Assembly: GCF_022179345.1 (NCBI RefSeq)
Contig: NZ_BPQR01000038.1
Coordinates: 32,349-96,348 of the forward strand
Direction of reading: 5' to 3'
DNA: 64,000 bases
DNA from: Methylobacterium jeotgali
GTDB lineage: Bacteria; Pseudomonadota; Alphaproteobacteria; Rhizobiales; Beijerinckiaceae
Shown: positions 53,095-62,626 of the stretch, piece by piece
Position numbering within the stretch: the first letter of the stretch is position 1
How the letters are laid out: each line of letters starts with the position of its first letter
Notes under the pieces: generated by a model
The model's database searches: none
What the model saw: only the letters and a program-made list of their open reading frames with translations
What the model was told of the DNA's origin: nothing
Translations under genes and position numbers: made by a program

Positions 53095-56000
53095 ATGGGC
53101 CTCGTACTCTACGCGCTGAAGTATCGCGTCACCGTCTACGTGCTCGCCGTGCTGATGATGCTCGGCGGCGGGGCGGCGATCGTCGTCATGCCGAAGGACG
53201 TGCTGCCGACCGTCGACATCCCCGTCGTCGTGATCGTGTGGACCTATAACGGCCTCTCCGCGCCCGAGATGGAGCAGCGGATCACGACCTATTCCGAGTA
53301 CGGAATCTCCAACAACGTCAACAACATCGCCCGGATGGAATCGACGAGCCTCCAGGGCACCTCGGTGATGAAGGTCTATTTCGACCAATCCGTCTCGATC
53401 GACCTCGCCATCGCGCAGATCGTCTCCTCGACGAACTCGATTCGCGCTACCATGCCCCCCGGCGTGCAGCCGCCGGTGATCCTGCGCTTCTCCGCCTCCT
53501 CGGTGCCGGTCATCCAGCTTTCCCTGGCCTCGACCAAGGAGAGCCTCACCAAGATCTACGATTACGCCCAGTACCGCATCCGCCAGCGGCTCACGCAGGT
53601 GCCCGGCTCGACGCTGCCCTCGCCCTTCGGCGGCGCCCCGCGCCAGATCATGGTCGATCTCGACGCCCAGGCCCTGCGGGCGCTGGGGCTGACACCGCTC
53701 GACGTGACGAACGCGATGAGCGCGCAGAACCTCACCGTGCCCTCGGGCCTCGCCAAGATCGGCGAGCAGCAGTACCCGGTGCGCCTCAACGCGACGCCGG
53801 AGGCGATCGCCGCCCTCAACGAGATCCCGATCAAGGTCGTGGACCGCCAGCCCGTGCTGGTGCGCGACGTGGCGCATGTGCGCGACGGCGGCCCGCCCCA
53901 GGTCAACATCGTGCGCGCGGACGGGCTCAGCTCCGTGCTGATGCGGGTCTTCAAGAACGGCACCGCCTCGACGCTCGACGTCGTCAACAACGTCAAGAAG
54001 GCGCTGCCCGACATCCAGGCGGCCGCCCCCGAGGGCATGACCCTCAAGCCGCTCTTCGACCAGTCGGTCTTCGTCTCCGCGGCGATCGAGGGCGTGGTGC
54101 ACGAGGCGATCATCGCCGCCTGCCTCACCGGTCTGACGATCCTGCTCTTCCTCGGTTCCTGGCGCTCGACGATCATCGTGCTGATCTCGATCCCGCTCTC
54201 GATCCTGACCTCGCTCGCGATCCTCGGCGCGCTCGGCGAGACCATCAACGTGATGACGCTCGGCGGCCTGGCGCTTGCCGTCGGCATCCTCGTCGACGAC
54301 GCGACGGTGGCCATCGAGAACACCTACCGGATGTTCGAGGAGGGCGAGCCGTTCCGGAAGTCGGTGGTCGAGGGCGCGGCGAGCATCGCCAAGCCGACCC
54401 TGATCTCGACGCTCTCGATCTGCGCCGCCTTCACCTCGGTCTTCGCGCTCGCCGACACGCCGAAGTACCTGTTCACGCCCCAGGCGCTCGCGGTCGTGTT
54501 CGCGATGCTGACCTCCTACGTCCTCTCCCGCACCCTGGTGCCGGTGCTGATCGACGTGCTCGTCGCCCGCGAGTACGCCGCCCATCACGGGCAGGCGGCC
54601 GAGGCGGCGCCCCGGCAGGGCCGCGTCGCGCGGGCCCTCTCCATCCTGACGGGGCCGGTGTTCCGCCTCGCCGGCCGTTTCCGCGCGGGGTTCGAGGCGC
54701 GCTTCGCCCGCTTCCATCGCGGCTATCTCGGGCTGCTGCACGCGGTGGTCCGGCGCCGCGCGGTGACGCTCGCCTGCGTCGGTCTCGTCTTCGCGGGCTC
54801 GGCGGGGCTCTTCGTCTTCGTCGGCCAGGACTACTTCCCGCAGGTCGCCTCGGGGCAGATCACCATGCACCTGCGCACCCGGCCGGGCATGCGCATCGAG
54901 ACCGCGGACCAGACCTTCGCGGAGGTCGAGAAGACCGTGCGCGAGGTCATCCCCGAAGGGGAGATCGATCAGGTCCTGACCAATCTCGGCCTGCCGTCGA
55001 ACAACTACAACTTCGCCTTCTCCGACGGCTCCTTCGTCGCCTACAACGACGGCCAGATGCTCATCAACCTCAAGGAAGGGCACGGCTCCGTCGCCGACTA
55101 CACCCGCAGCCTGCGGGAGACCCTGCGCGAGCGCTTCCCCGATCTCGTCGTCTACTTCCAACCGTCCGACATCATCACCCAGATCCTCAACTTCGGCACG
55201 CTGGCGCAGATCGACATCCAGGTCTCGGGCCGCAACACCGAGAAGGATCTCGCCGCGGCGCAGCGCATCGTGCAGCGGGTAAGCGCGGTGCGCGGCGCCG
55301 TCGACGTGCATCTCCACCAGATCGTCAACACGCCGCAGTTCTTCGTGGACGTCGACCGGCGGCTCGCCTCCGAGCTCGGCCTGACGCAGCAGCAGGTCGC
55401 CCAGGGGCTCAACGTCTCCCTGTCGGGCTCCTTCCAGGTGACGCCGAACTTCTGGTCGGACCCGAAGACCGGCATCCCCTACCAGCTCTGGGTGCAGACC
55501 CCGGAGTACCGGACGGACTCGCTGACGGCGCTGCGCAACACCCCGCTCCTCGCGCAGGCCGCGGCCGACCGGCCGGGGGTGCTGACGCTGCTCTCCAGCG
55601 TCTCCGACATCCGCCGGGTCGGCGGGCAGACGGTGATCAACCACGTCAACACCGCGCCGACCTTCAACATCTACGCCGCCGTGCAGGACGTCGATCTCGG
55701 CTCGGTCGCCCGCGAGATCCGGAAGATCGTCGCCGAGGAGCAGAAGAGCCTGCCCGCGCCCGACAAGATCACGGTGCGCGGCCAGATCGAGAACATGGAC
55801 TCGGCCTTCTTCCGCCTCGGCGTCGGCCTCGCCATCGCGCTGGTGGCCGTCTACCTCCTGATGGCGATCAACTATCAGAGTTGGGGCGACCCGTTCGTGG
55901 TGCTCGCCGCCCTGCCGCTCGCCTTCTGCGGCATCGTCTTCAGCCTGTTCGTGACGGGCACGAGCTTCTCGATCCCCTCGCTGTTCGGGGCGATCATGTC

Positions 56001-56325
56001 GGTGGGCATCGCCTCGGCCAACTCGATCCTGCTCGTCACCTTCGCCCGCGAGCACCGGGAGGCGACGGGCTGCTCGGCTGCGGAGGCCGCGATCCTCGCC
56101 GGCGACACCCGCCTGCGCCCGGTGCTGATGACGGCGGGCGCCATGTTCCTCGGCCTGATCCCGATGGCGCTCGGCACGGGCGAGGGCGGCGAGCAGAACG
56201 CCGCGCTCGCCCGCGCGGTGATGGGCGGCATCGCCTTCGGCACGCCCTCGACGCTGCTGTTCGTGCCCTTCCTCTACACGCTGCTGCGCGGCGCCGAGGT
56301 GAAGCCGCCGCAGGACTACGCCTGA
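53095..56325 (+). CDS. RND-family efflux transporter (AcrB/HAE1-like)
   Basis: A 1,076-residue inner-membrane pump with 12 membrane segments and two large periplasmic loops. N-terminus YRVTVYVLAVLMMLGGGAAI, PTVDIPVVVIVWTYNGLSAP, and the TM4 proton-relay stretch ALAVGILVDDATVAIENTYR (Asp-Asp pair) are intact. ATG 53095 is preferred over 53032 since RND proteins begin just before the first segment. No membrane-fusion or outer-membrane channel gene is adjacent, so substrate and partners are unknown. Confidence 0.92.
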   Translation: MGLVLYALKYRVTVYVLAVLMMLGGGAAIVVMPKDVLPTVDIPVVVIVWTYNGLSAPEMEQRITTYSEYGISNNVNNIARMESTSLQGTSVMKVYFDQSVSIDLAIAQIVSSTNSIRATMPPGVQPPVILRFSASSVPVIQLSLASTKESLTKIYDYAQYRIRQRLTQVPGSTLPSPFGGAPRQIMVDLDAQALRALGLTPLDVTNAMSAQNLTVPSGLAKIGEQQYPVRLNATPEAIAALNEIPIKVVDRQPVLVRDVAHVRDGGPPQVNIVRADGLSSVLMRVFKNGTASTLDVVNNVKKALPDIQAAAPEGMTLKPLFDQSVFVSAAIEGVVHEAIIAACLTGLTILLFLGSWRSTIIVLISIPLSILTSLAILGALGETINVMTLGGLALAVGILVDDATVAIENTYRMFEEGEPFRKSVVEGAASIAKPTLISTLSICAAFTSVFALADTPKYLFTPQALAVVFAMLTSYVLSRTLVPVLIDVLVAREYAAHHGQAAEAAPRQGRVARALSILTGPVFRLAGRFRAGFEARFARFHRGYLGLLHAVVRRRAVTLACVGLVFAGSAGLFVFVGQDYFPQVASGQITMHLRTRPGMRIETADQTFAEVEKTVREVIPEGEIDQVLTNLGLPSNNYNFAFSDGSFVAYNDGQMLINLKEGHGSVADYTRSLRETLRERFPDLVVYFQPSDIITQILNFGTLAQIDIQVSGRNTEKDLAAAQRIVQRVSAVRGAVDVHLHQIVNTPQFFVDVDRRLASELGLTQQQVAQGLNVSLSGSFQVTPNFWSDPKTGIPYQLWVQTPEYRTDSLTALRNTPLLAQAAADRPGVLTLLSSVSDIRRVGGQTVINHVNTAPTFNIYAAVQDVDLGSVAREIRKIVAEEQKSLPAPDKITVRGQIENMDSAFFRLGVGLAIALVAVYLLMAINYQSWGDPFVVLAALPLAFCGIVFSLFVTGTSFSIPSLFGAIMSVGIASANSILLVTFAREHREATGCSAAEAAILAGDTRLRPVLMTAGAMFLGLIPMALGTGEGGEQNAALARAVMGGIAFGTPSTLLFVPFLYTLLRGAEVKPPQDYA

Positions 56326-56329
56326 TCGG

Positions 56330-56818
56330 TCAGAGGACCCGGTGCATCACCAGGGCGTCCACGAAGCCGAGCCTGGGATGGTGGAAGGCGTCTGGCAGCC
56401 GCCCGACCTCCGTGAAGCCGAGGGAGCGCCACAGCCGCACTGCGCCCTCGTTGCTCGCCACGACGAAGTTGAACTGCATGGCGCGAAAGCCCCGCGCACG
56501 GGCCCGCTCCATTGCCGCCTCGCACAGGGCTCGGCCGACGCCCCGGCCCCGCGCGGCCTCGGAGGTGGCGAAGGCCGCGTTGGCGACATGCGCGCCGCCT
56601 CCGCGCTGGTTCGCCTTGAGGTAGGCGGCCCCGAGGAGCCGGCCCGTGTCCTCGGCGACCAGCACCTCGTGCTCCGGTGCGCACCAGGTGGCATGCGCCT
56701 CGGCCTCGCTCTGGTCGCGGGGCAGAGCGTAGGTCTCGCCCGCCCGGATCACCGGCTCCAGGATCGCCCAGATGCCCGCCCGGTCGCCTTCCGCGAAGGC
56801 TCGGACGTTCAAGCTCAC
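56330..56818 (-). CDS. GNAT-family N-acetyltransferase
   Basis: A 162-residue GNAT, starting GTG 56818 in a GTGA overlap with the gph stop. Acetyl-CoA site: AAFATSEAARGRGVGRALCE (near residue 85), then ARARGFRAMQFNFVVASNEG and RLWRSLGFTEVGRLPDAFHH. It resembles PhnO/phosphinothricin-type acetyltransferases. Substrate unknown. The stop lies 4 bases from the convergent RND gene. Confidence 0.85.
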   Translation of the reverse strand: MSLNVRAFAEGDRAGIWAILEPVIRAGETYALPRDQSEAEAHATWCAPEHEVLVAEDTGRLLGAAYLKANQRGGGAHVANAAFATSEAARGRGVGRALCEAAMERARARGFRAMQFNFVVASNEGAVRLWRSLGFTEVGRLPDAFHHPRLGFVDALVMHRVL

Positions 56819-57513
56819 GCGCTCGCCTGCGCCGATGCTCGCTCGATCAGCCCCCCGATCGCGGGGACGAGCCCTTCATAGTGCTCGATGACCTTATCGG
56901 GTCCGAGCTCCGCCACGGGCGTATCGGTGTAGCCGAAGGTGACGGCGACGACGGGGATGCCGGCGGCCTTGGCCGCCTCGATGTCGGCGCGGGAATCGCC
57001 CACCATCACCGCGCGGGCCGGGTCGCCGCCGGCTCGCCCCACCGTCTCGGTGATGTGGCGCGGGTCGGGCTTGAAGAAGGGGAAGGTGTCGCGCCCGCAG
57101 ATCGCCGCGAAGCGTGCGCCGATGCCGAGCCTGTCGAGAAGCTCGACCGCGTGCACCTCGACCTTGTTGGTGCAGACCGCGAGCAGGAACCCGTCCGCCT
57201 GGAGCCGGTCCAATGCCTCGACGACGCCCGGATAGAGGTGCGAGCGGTCGCAGAGATGCCGGCCGTAATGCTCGAGGAAGGCGTGGAACAGCGCTTCCAG
57301 CCGCTCCGCCGGCAGGGGCTCGCCGGCCGCCGCGAAGCCCCGCTGGATCAGGGCCTTGGCGCCGGCGCCGATCATGTCCCGGGCCTGCTCCAGGGGCAGC
57401 TCCGGCAAGCCCTCGCGGGCGAGGAGCGCATTGAGCGTGCCGACGAGGTCGGGCGCGGTCTCGGCGAGCGTCCCGTCGAGGTCGAACACGGCGATGGGGG
57501 GCAGGCTCGGCAT
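56815..57513 (-). CDS. gph: Phosphoglycolate phosphatase, HAD family
   Basis: A 232-residue HAD phosphatase. Motif I AVFDLDGTLAETAPD, motif II CTNKVE, motif III Lys in FFKPDPRHI and motif IV MVGDSRADIEAAKAAGIPVV are all present, in Gph spacing. It removes phosphoglycolate formed by oxidative DNA repair or by side reactions. The product, glycolate, would feed the GlcEF enzyme encoded elsewhere in the window. Confidence 0.9.
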   Translation of the reverse strand: MPSLPPIAVFDLDGTLAETAPDLVGTLNALLAREGLPELPLEQARDMIGAGAKALIQRGFAAAGEPLPAERLEALFHAFLEHYGRHLCDRSHLYPGVVEALDRLQADGFLLAVCTNKVEVHAVELLDRLGIGARFAAICGRDTFPFFKPDPRHITETVGRAGGDPARAVMVGDSRADIEAAKAAGIPVVAVTFGYTDTPVAELGPDKVIEHYEGLVPAIGGLIERASAQASA

Positions 57514-57647
57514 GACGGTCCTTGGCGGTGGCGTGCCTCTGCTACGCGCGCGGGCTCGCCGCGGCAACCGCGTGGGGCCCCGGCATCCGCGCCCAACACT
57601 TGCCCGAAATCTCGCCGACAGGTGCGGTTTCCCCACCGAGACCGACG

Positions 57648-58088
57648 ATGCGCCTCCTCTCCGCCGCCTGCCTGATCCTTCTCGCCGCGCCGGCCCTCGG
57701 CGCTTCCTTCGAGTTCGTGCCGGCGCCCCAGATCGACCTCAACCGGGTCTACCGCGTCGACAAGGTGACGGGGGAGGTGACCTCCTGCCAGTACGGCTTG
57801 CGTGAGGGTGGTGGCATCGGTCAGACGCTGTGCTTCGGGCCGGGCGAGGGCGCCGGCTCGCAGGCGCCCTCCGAGTACGGCCTCGTCGCCTCCCGCCACA
57901 CCCGCGAGGCCGGCGTGTTCCGGGTCAACTACCGCACGGGCGAGATGAGCATCTGCTACGTGCAGGTGAAGGAGGAGGTCGTGGTCTGCACGCCTCAAGC
58001 GAACCCCTCGACCGCCGAGGCGGCGCCCGCCGCGCAGCCCGGCCGCACCGTGCCGAGCGCAACGCCCGCGCAGGGCGGCCGCCCGTAG
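57648..58088 (+). CDS. Exported hypothetical protein
   Basis: A 146-residue protein with signal peptide MRLLSAACLILLAAPALGAS (cleavage near ALG-A). The mature domain has three or four Cys (TSCQYGLREG; TLCFGPGEG; SICYVQ; VVCTP), likely disulfide-linked, and two repeated blocks around VYRVDKVTGEVTSCQY and VFRVNYRTGEMSICYV, suggesting a duplicated small beta unit. The C-terminus is Pro/Ala-rich. No named family recognised. Confidence 0.8.
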   Translation: MRLLSAACLILLAAPALGASFEFVPAPQIDLNRVYRVDKVTGEVTSCQYGLREGGGIGQTLCFGPGEGAGSQAPSEYGLVASRHTREAGVFRVNYRTGEMSICYVQVKEEVVVCTPQANPSTAEAAPAAQPGRTVPSATPAQGGRP

Positions 58089-58193
58089 TCAGAGGCGTTT
58101 GCCGGGCGGATGCGGCGTGCTAGGGGCACGGCGACCCGCCCGGACCTGCGTTCCCGAGCGCATGATGGCATCCGAACACCCGGAGACGACCCG

Positions 58194-58913
58194 TTGAGCG
58201 CCCCCGACCTGAAGCGCGCGGCCGCGCTCGCGGCCCTCGACCTTGTCGAGCCGGGGATGCGGCTCGGCATCGGCACCGGCAGCACGGCGGCGGCCTTCAT
58301 CGAGGTGCTGGGCGAGCGGGTGCGCGAGGGCCTCGACATCGTCGGCGTGCCGACCTCGGAGGCGACCTACACCGCCGCCACCCGCGCCGGCATCCGGATG
58401 GCGACCCTGGAGGAGCTGCCGGAGCTCGATCTCACCATCGACGGCACCGACGAGGTCGACGGCCGGCTGCGGCTGATCAAGGGCGGCGGCGCGGCGCTGC
58501 TGCGCGAGAAGATCGTCGCCTGCGCCAGCCGGCGCATGGTGGTGATCGCCGATGCGAGCAAGCGCGTCGACACCCTCGGCGCCTTCCCGCTGCCCATCGA
58601 GGTCAACGCCTTCGGCCTCGCCGCCACCCGCCGCGGCGTCGAGCGGGCCATCGCGCGGTCGGGCTGCGCCGGTGCGCTGAGCCTTCGGCTCGGCGCCGAC
58701 GGCGCGCCGCTGACGACCGATGGCGGACACCGCATCCTCGACGCGCGCCTCGGCGCCATTCCCGACCCGGAGGCGCTCTCGGGCCTGCTCTGGAGCGTGC
58801 CCGGCGTCGTCGAGCACGGCCTGTTCCTCGGCATCTGCGACGCCGCGATCCTCGCTGAGGCCCGCGACGGCAGGGCCGAGATCGTCACCCTCGGCACCCC
58901 CCGCGCCGCCTGA
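58194..58913 (+). CDS. rpiA: Ribose-5-phosphate isomerase A
   Basis: A 239-residue isomerase of the pentose phosphate pathway. Motifs [38 protein letters not shown] and ALLREKIVA are intact. Start chosen at TTG 58194 ([11 protein letters not shown]) after GGAG; the frame extends upstream to 58110 but those residues are not family-like. Length is slightly above E. coli RpiA. Confidence 0.95.
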   Translation: MSAPDLKRAAALAALDLVEPGMRLGIGTGSTAAAFIEVLGERVREGLDIVGVPTSEATYTAATRAGIRMATLEELPELDLTIDGTDEVDGRLRLIKGGGAALLREKIVACASRRMVVIADASKRVDTLGAFPLPIEVNAFGLAATRRGVERAIARSGCAGALSLRLGADGAPLTTDGGHRILDARLGAIPDPEALSGLLWSVPGVVEHGLFLGICDAAILAEARDGRAEIVTLGTPRAA

Positions 58914-58955
58914 CCCCCGAACCATCAAGCTTTAGAGACGACCCGGAGGCCGCCC

Positions 58956-59522
58956 ATGTTCCGCCGTCCCGCCCTCGCGGCGATCCTCGCCCTCGCCCTC
59001 GTGCCCGGCGCCGCCCCCGCGCAGACCACGAAGCCCGCTCCGCAGAAGGCGGCGCCGCAGAAGCCCGGCACGCCGACCCCGGCCGCCGCGCCCCAGCCCG
59101 AGATCAGCGCGAGCCACTTGGCGCTCGCGCGTGAGGTGATGCTCGCCTCCGGCATCGGCCGCTCCTTCGACTCGATCATCCCGACCTTCGACCAGCAGAT
59201 CCGCCAGCAGACCCTGACCCGGCCGGAATTGAGCAAGGACCTCGACGAGGTTCTCAACGGCCTCCAGCCGGAGATGGAGCTGCAGAAGCAGCGGATGATC
59301 GACATCGCCGCGCGCATCTACGCGAGTCAGCTCAGCGAGGCGGAGCTGAACGACATCGCGACCTTCTTCCGCTCGCCCGCCGGCAAGCGTTACGTGGGGA
59401 CGCAGCCGCAGATCCTCGACCAGATGGTCCAGGCCATGCAGGGCTGGACACAGGAGGTCTCGCAATACGTGATGATCCGCGTGCGCGCCGAGATGGGCAA
59501 GCGGGGCCACGAGCTTCAGTAG
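58956..59522 (+). CDS. DUF2059 exported protein
   Basis: A 188-residue protein with a Sec signal (LAAILALALVPGAAPAQ). A Pro/Ala/Lys-rich linker follows, then a helical DUF2059 domain (residues about 95-165), including IYASQLSEAELNDIATFFRS followed by PAGKRYVGTQPQILDQMVQA. DUF2059 proteins are periplasmic and of unknown function. The gene follows rpiA by 42 bases and may share its transcript. Confidence 0.9.
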   Translation: MFRRPALAAILALALVPGAAPAQTTKPAPQKAAPQKPGTPTPAAAPQPEISASHLALAREVMLASGIGRSFDSIIPTFDQQIRQQTLTRPELSKDLDEVLNGLQPEMELQKQRMIDIAARIYASQLSEAELNDIATFFRSPAGKRYVGTQPQILDQMVQAMQGWTQEVSQYVMIRVRAEMGKRGHELQ

Positions 59523-59538
59523 CCGGCAAGAGAGCTTC

Positions 59539-60759
59539 GTGAGAGAGGGCGGCGTGAGCGTCGCCGCGCGCTTCCGCAGCCTCGGCACGGCCTGCCTCGC
59601 GGCGCTGCCGCTGCTGATGGCGCTCGCCAACCGGTCGAGCCCGCTCTTCGTCGGCCTCGCGGCGCTCGCCTTCCTGATCGCGGCGCTGATCGAGGAGCGG
59701 GAGGACCTGGCGGCCACGCTTCTCGAACCGCTCGCCACGCCGCTCGGCGCGAGCGCGCTCGCCTTCCTCGGCTGGTGCCTCGTCTCGATCGCCTGGAGCC
59801 CGTTCCCCGCCCTGTCCTGGCGGGTCGCGGGCGAGTTCCTGCCGACGGTTCTGGCGGCCTACCTCCTGGCGCGGCTCGCGCCGGGCCGGCTCTCCGGCTT
59901 CGCCCTGCCGCTCGCGGTCGCCGCCACCGCGGCGGCTTCTCTCTACATCGCCGTCGGGATGCTCGGCGGCCTGCCCGTTCAGAAGGCGCTCGGCATGCGG
60001 GTGGCCGAGTTCGTCTTCAACCGGCCGGTTCTCACCCTGCTGCTGATCGCCAGTCCGCTCGCCTATGCCGCGATCCGACGCGGTTGGCGTCTCGCTGGGA
60101 TCGCGGTCCTCGCCTTCGCGCTTCTCGCCGTCCTCGCCTCGGTGAGCGGGGCCGCGCGCCTCGGCCTCGCGGCGAGCCTCGCGGGGGCGCTTGCCGCGCG
60201 GTTCCTGCCGCGCCCGGCCGCCCTCGGGCTCGCCGGGCTCGGGCTCGGGCTCTGCGTGGCGCTCGCCCCGGTGGAGGGCGACGTGCTCGCCCGGTTCATG
60301 CCCGAGGCGGCGCATGAGCGGCTGGTGCAGTCTTCGTCGCGGGCCCGGGTCGCCATCGCCCGCAGCTTCGGCGCGGCGGTGGCGGAAGACCCCTGGCGGG
60401 GGGCGGGCTACGGCACCGCGGCGCGGTTCGCCGAGACCGGCGTTGCCCAGCGCCTCGATCCCGAGATGCGCGAGCTTCTGCCCGTCGGCCACCCGCATAA
60501 CAGCTTCCTTCAGGTCTGGGCCGAGCTCGGCCTGCCCGGCGCCTTCCTGGCCGGTCTCGCCCTCATGCTGATGCTGCGGGCGGTCGCCGGGTATCCGCCG
60601 GGCGCCTTCGCGGCGGCGATCGGCCTCGCGGCGGCGGCCGCCGCGGTCGCCTTCGTGGAACACGGCGCCTGGCAGGGCTGGTGGACGGCCGGCCTCGGCG
60701 CTGCCATCACCTGGCTCCGGCACGGCCTTGCCGGGGCCGAGACCGGGACGAGACCATGA
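59539..60759 (+). CDS. O-antigen ligase/polymerase-like membrane protein
   Basis: A 406-residue polytopic protein with about 10-12 hydrophobic segments and the Wzy_C/WaaL loop signature VGHPHNSFLQVWAELGLPGA (near residue 316) within a periplasmic loop. It probably joins or polymerises lipid-linked glycans. Start at GTG 59539; GTG 59554 is also possible. Its stop overlaps the gor start by 4 bases, an unexpected pairing of functions. Confidence 0.82.
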   Translation: MREGGVSVAARFRSLGTACLAALPLLMALANRSSPLFVGLAALAFLIAALIEEREDLAATLLEPLATPLGASALAFLGWCLVSIAWSPFPALSWRVAGEFLPTVLAAYLLARLAPGRLSGFALPLAVAATAAASLYIAVGMLGGLPVQKALGMRVAEFVFNRPVLTLLLIASPLAYAAIRRGWRLAGIAVLAFALLAVLASVSGAARLGLAASLAGALAARFLPRPAALGLAGLGLGLCVALAPVEGDVLARFMPEAAHERLVQSSSRARVAIARSFGAAVAEDPWRGAGYGTAARFAETGVAQRLDPEMRELLPVGHPHNSFLQVWAELGLPGAFLAGLALMLMLRAVAGYPPGAFAAAIGLAAAAAAVAFVEHGAWQGWWTAGLGAAITWLRHGLAGAETGTRP

Positions 60760-62141
60760 GCGAGCCTTTCGACGTCGACCTCTTCGTCATCGGCGGCGGC
60801 TCGGGGGGCGTGCGTGCCGCGCGGATCGCCGCCGGCTACGGCGCCCGCGTGCGGCTCGCCGAGGAGTACCGGGTCGGCGGCACCTGCGTGATCCGCGGCT
60901 GCGTCCCGAAGAAGCTGATGGTCTATGCCGGCCGCTTCCGGGACGAGTTCGAGGACGCGGCGGGCTTCGGCTGGGAGGTCGGCACGCCGCGCTTCGACTG
61001 GGCTCGCCTCAAGGAGCGGCGCGACGCCGAGATCACCCGGCTCGAGGCGATCTACGACACCAACCTCCAGCGCTCCGGCGTCGAGATCGTCCGCGACCGG
61101 GCGGTGATCGAGGACCCGCACACGGTCCGCCTCGTCGCCTCCGGCGAGCGGGTGCGGGCGCGGGTGATCCTGGTCGCGGTCGGCGGCACGGCCGTGAAGG
61201 AGCCGGCGATCCCCGGCGCCGAGCACGCCATCACCTCGGACGGGGTGTTCGAGCTGACGCGCCTGCCGGAGCGCATCCTCGTCGTCGGCGGCGGCTACAT
61301 CGCCGTCGAGTTCGCCGGCGTCTTCGCGGCGCTCGGCTCGAAGACGACGCTCCTGCACCGGGGCGAGAAGCTGTTGCGCGGCTTCGACGAGGAGGTCCGC
61401 GACGCGCTGGGCCATGCCTACGCGGCCCGCATGGACCTGCGCCTCGGCCGTACCGTCTCCCGACTGGAGCGGCGGGCGGGGGGCATCGCCGCCTGCCTCG
61501 ACGGGGGCGAGGAGATCGAGGTCGATCAGGTGCTCGTGGCGACGGGCCGGCGCCCGAACACCGCCGGGCTCGGGCTGGAGGCGGTCGGCATCGAGACCGA
61601 CCGGGCCGGCGCCATCCCCGTCGATGCCTATTCGCAGACCAAGGTACCCTCGATCTACGCGGTCGGCGACGTCACCAACCGGGCGAACCTCACGCCGGTG
61701 GCGATCCGCGAGGGTCACGCCTTCGCCGACACCGTGTTCGGCAACCGCCCGGCCTGCGTCGACCACCGCCTGATCCCGACCGCGGTGTTCTCGACGCCCG
61801 AGATCGGCGTCGTCGGACACAACGAGGACGTTGCCCGGGAGTGCTACGGGGCGATCGACGTCTACAAGTCGAGCTTCCGACCGATGAAGGCGACGCTCTC
61901 CGGCCGTGAGGAGCGCACCTTGATGAAGGTGCTCGTCGACTGCGCCAGCGACCGGGTGGTCGGCGTCCACGTCGTCGGCCACGATGCCGGCGAGATCATC
62001 CAGGCGGTCGGCATCGCCGTGACCATGGGCGCGACGAAGGCCGATTTCGACCGCACCATCGCCGTCCACCCGACCGCGAGCGAGGAGCTCGTCACCATGC
62101 GGGTGCCGGCGGTGGTGAAGAAGCCGGTCGGCGTCGGTTAG
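60756..62141 (+). CDS. gor: Glutathione-disulfide reductase
   Basis: A 461-residue flavoenzyme. FAD site VIGGGSGGVRAARIAAGYGA, redox disulfide GTCVIRGCVPKK (near 43-54), NADPH site VVGGGYIAVEFAGVFAALGS, second FAD block YAVGDVTNRANLTPVA and dimer-interface base HPTASEELVT are all present. Starts at ATG 60756 within the stop of the ligase-like gene. Uses NADPH to keep glutathione reduced. Confidence 0.95.
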   Translation: MSEPFDVDLFVIGGGSGGVRAARIAAGYGARVRLAEEYRVGGTCVIRGCVPKKLMVYAGRFRDEFEDAAGFGWEVGTPRFDWARLKERRDAEITRLEAIYDTNLQRSGVEIVRDRAVIEDPHTVRLVASGERVRARVILVAVGGTAVKEPAIPGAEHAITSDGVFELTRLPERILVVGGGYIAVEFAGVFAALGSKTTLLHRGEKLLRGFDEEVRDALGHAYAARMDLRLGRTVSRLERRAGGIAACLDGGEEIEVDQVLVATGRRPNTAGLGLEAVGIETDRAGAIPVDAYSQTKVPSIYAVGDVTNRANLTPVAIREGHAFADTVFGNRPACVDHRLIPTAVFSTPEIGVVGHNEDVARECYGAIDVYKSSFRPMKATLSGREERTLMKVLVDCASDRVVGVHVVGHDAGEIIQAVGIAVTMGATKADFDRTIAVHPTASEELVTMRVPAVVKKPVGVG

Positions 62142-62206
62142 GCGCCCCGATTCGAGGCGGAACCGGCGGGACTCGACGCCGGACGAGGCCGGTCTAGATC
62201 AGCCCC

Positions 62207-62509
62207 ATGGGCAAGCGGGACGAAGCACACGCGAGGCGGCAGGCCATCATCGACGGGATGCTGGCCGATGCCCTGCGTCCGGCCTACACCTATCGCCTGC
62301 CGAGCCGGGCGACCCTGCCCGCCGACATCCGCCGCGCCATCGACGCGCTGCTCGCCACCGCCGAGGAACGGCGGACCCGCTCCCTCACCTACGACGATCT
62401 CGAGGAGGCGCTGCCGCCCCGCGATGTGTCCGCCGAGGACCTGGAGGCGATCTTCTGGGTGCTCGCCGAGCACGGCATCGAGGTGGAGGAGGGGCAGGAA
62501 GGCTCCTGA
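62207..62509 (+). CDS. Free-standing sigma-70 region 1.1-like protein
   Basis: A 100-residue protein. The N-terminal half is basic and helical (MGKRDEAHARRQAIIDGMLA). The C-terminal half, LTYDDLEEALPPRDVSAEDL followed by EAIFWVLAEHGIEVEEGQ, matches the pattern of region 1.1 at the N-terminus of RpoD (TYDELN..LP...V....IE.....L...GI.V.E). No other sigma regions follow. Region 1.1 occupies the DNA channel of RNA polymerase, so this protein could modulate transcription; that is inference. It stands alone between gor and aroG. Confidence 0.75.
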   Translation: MGKRDEAHARRQAIIDGMLADALRPAYTYRLPSRATLPADIRRAIDALLATAEERRTRSLTYDDLEEALPPRDVSAEDLEAIFWVLAEHGIEVEEGQEGS

Positions 62510-62626
62510 CGCAGGCCACCCCGTCCTCAGTCCGCTCGCAAACTTCCGAGGACCGCTCTATAAGCCGCGCTTCCCGCGCGGAACCTTCCGCGCCGCAGCC
62601 TGCCGAGAGGTGGACGGGAGAGGACG

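Noticed and set aside
52717..56055. A 1,112-codon open frame on the minus strand opposite the RND pump
   Set aside because: It is rich in Arg/Glu/Asp/His low-complexity sequence typical of the complement of GC-rich coding DNA. The plus strand encodes a clear RND protein.
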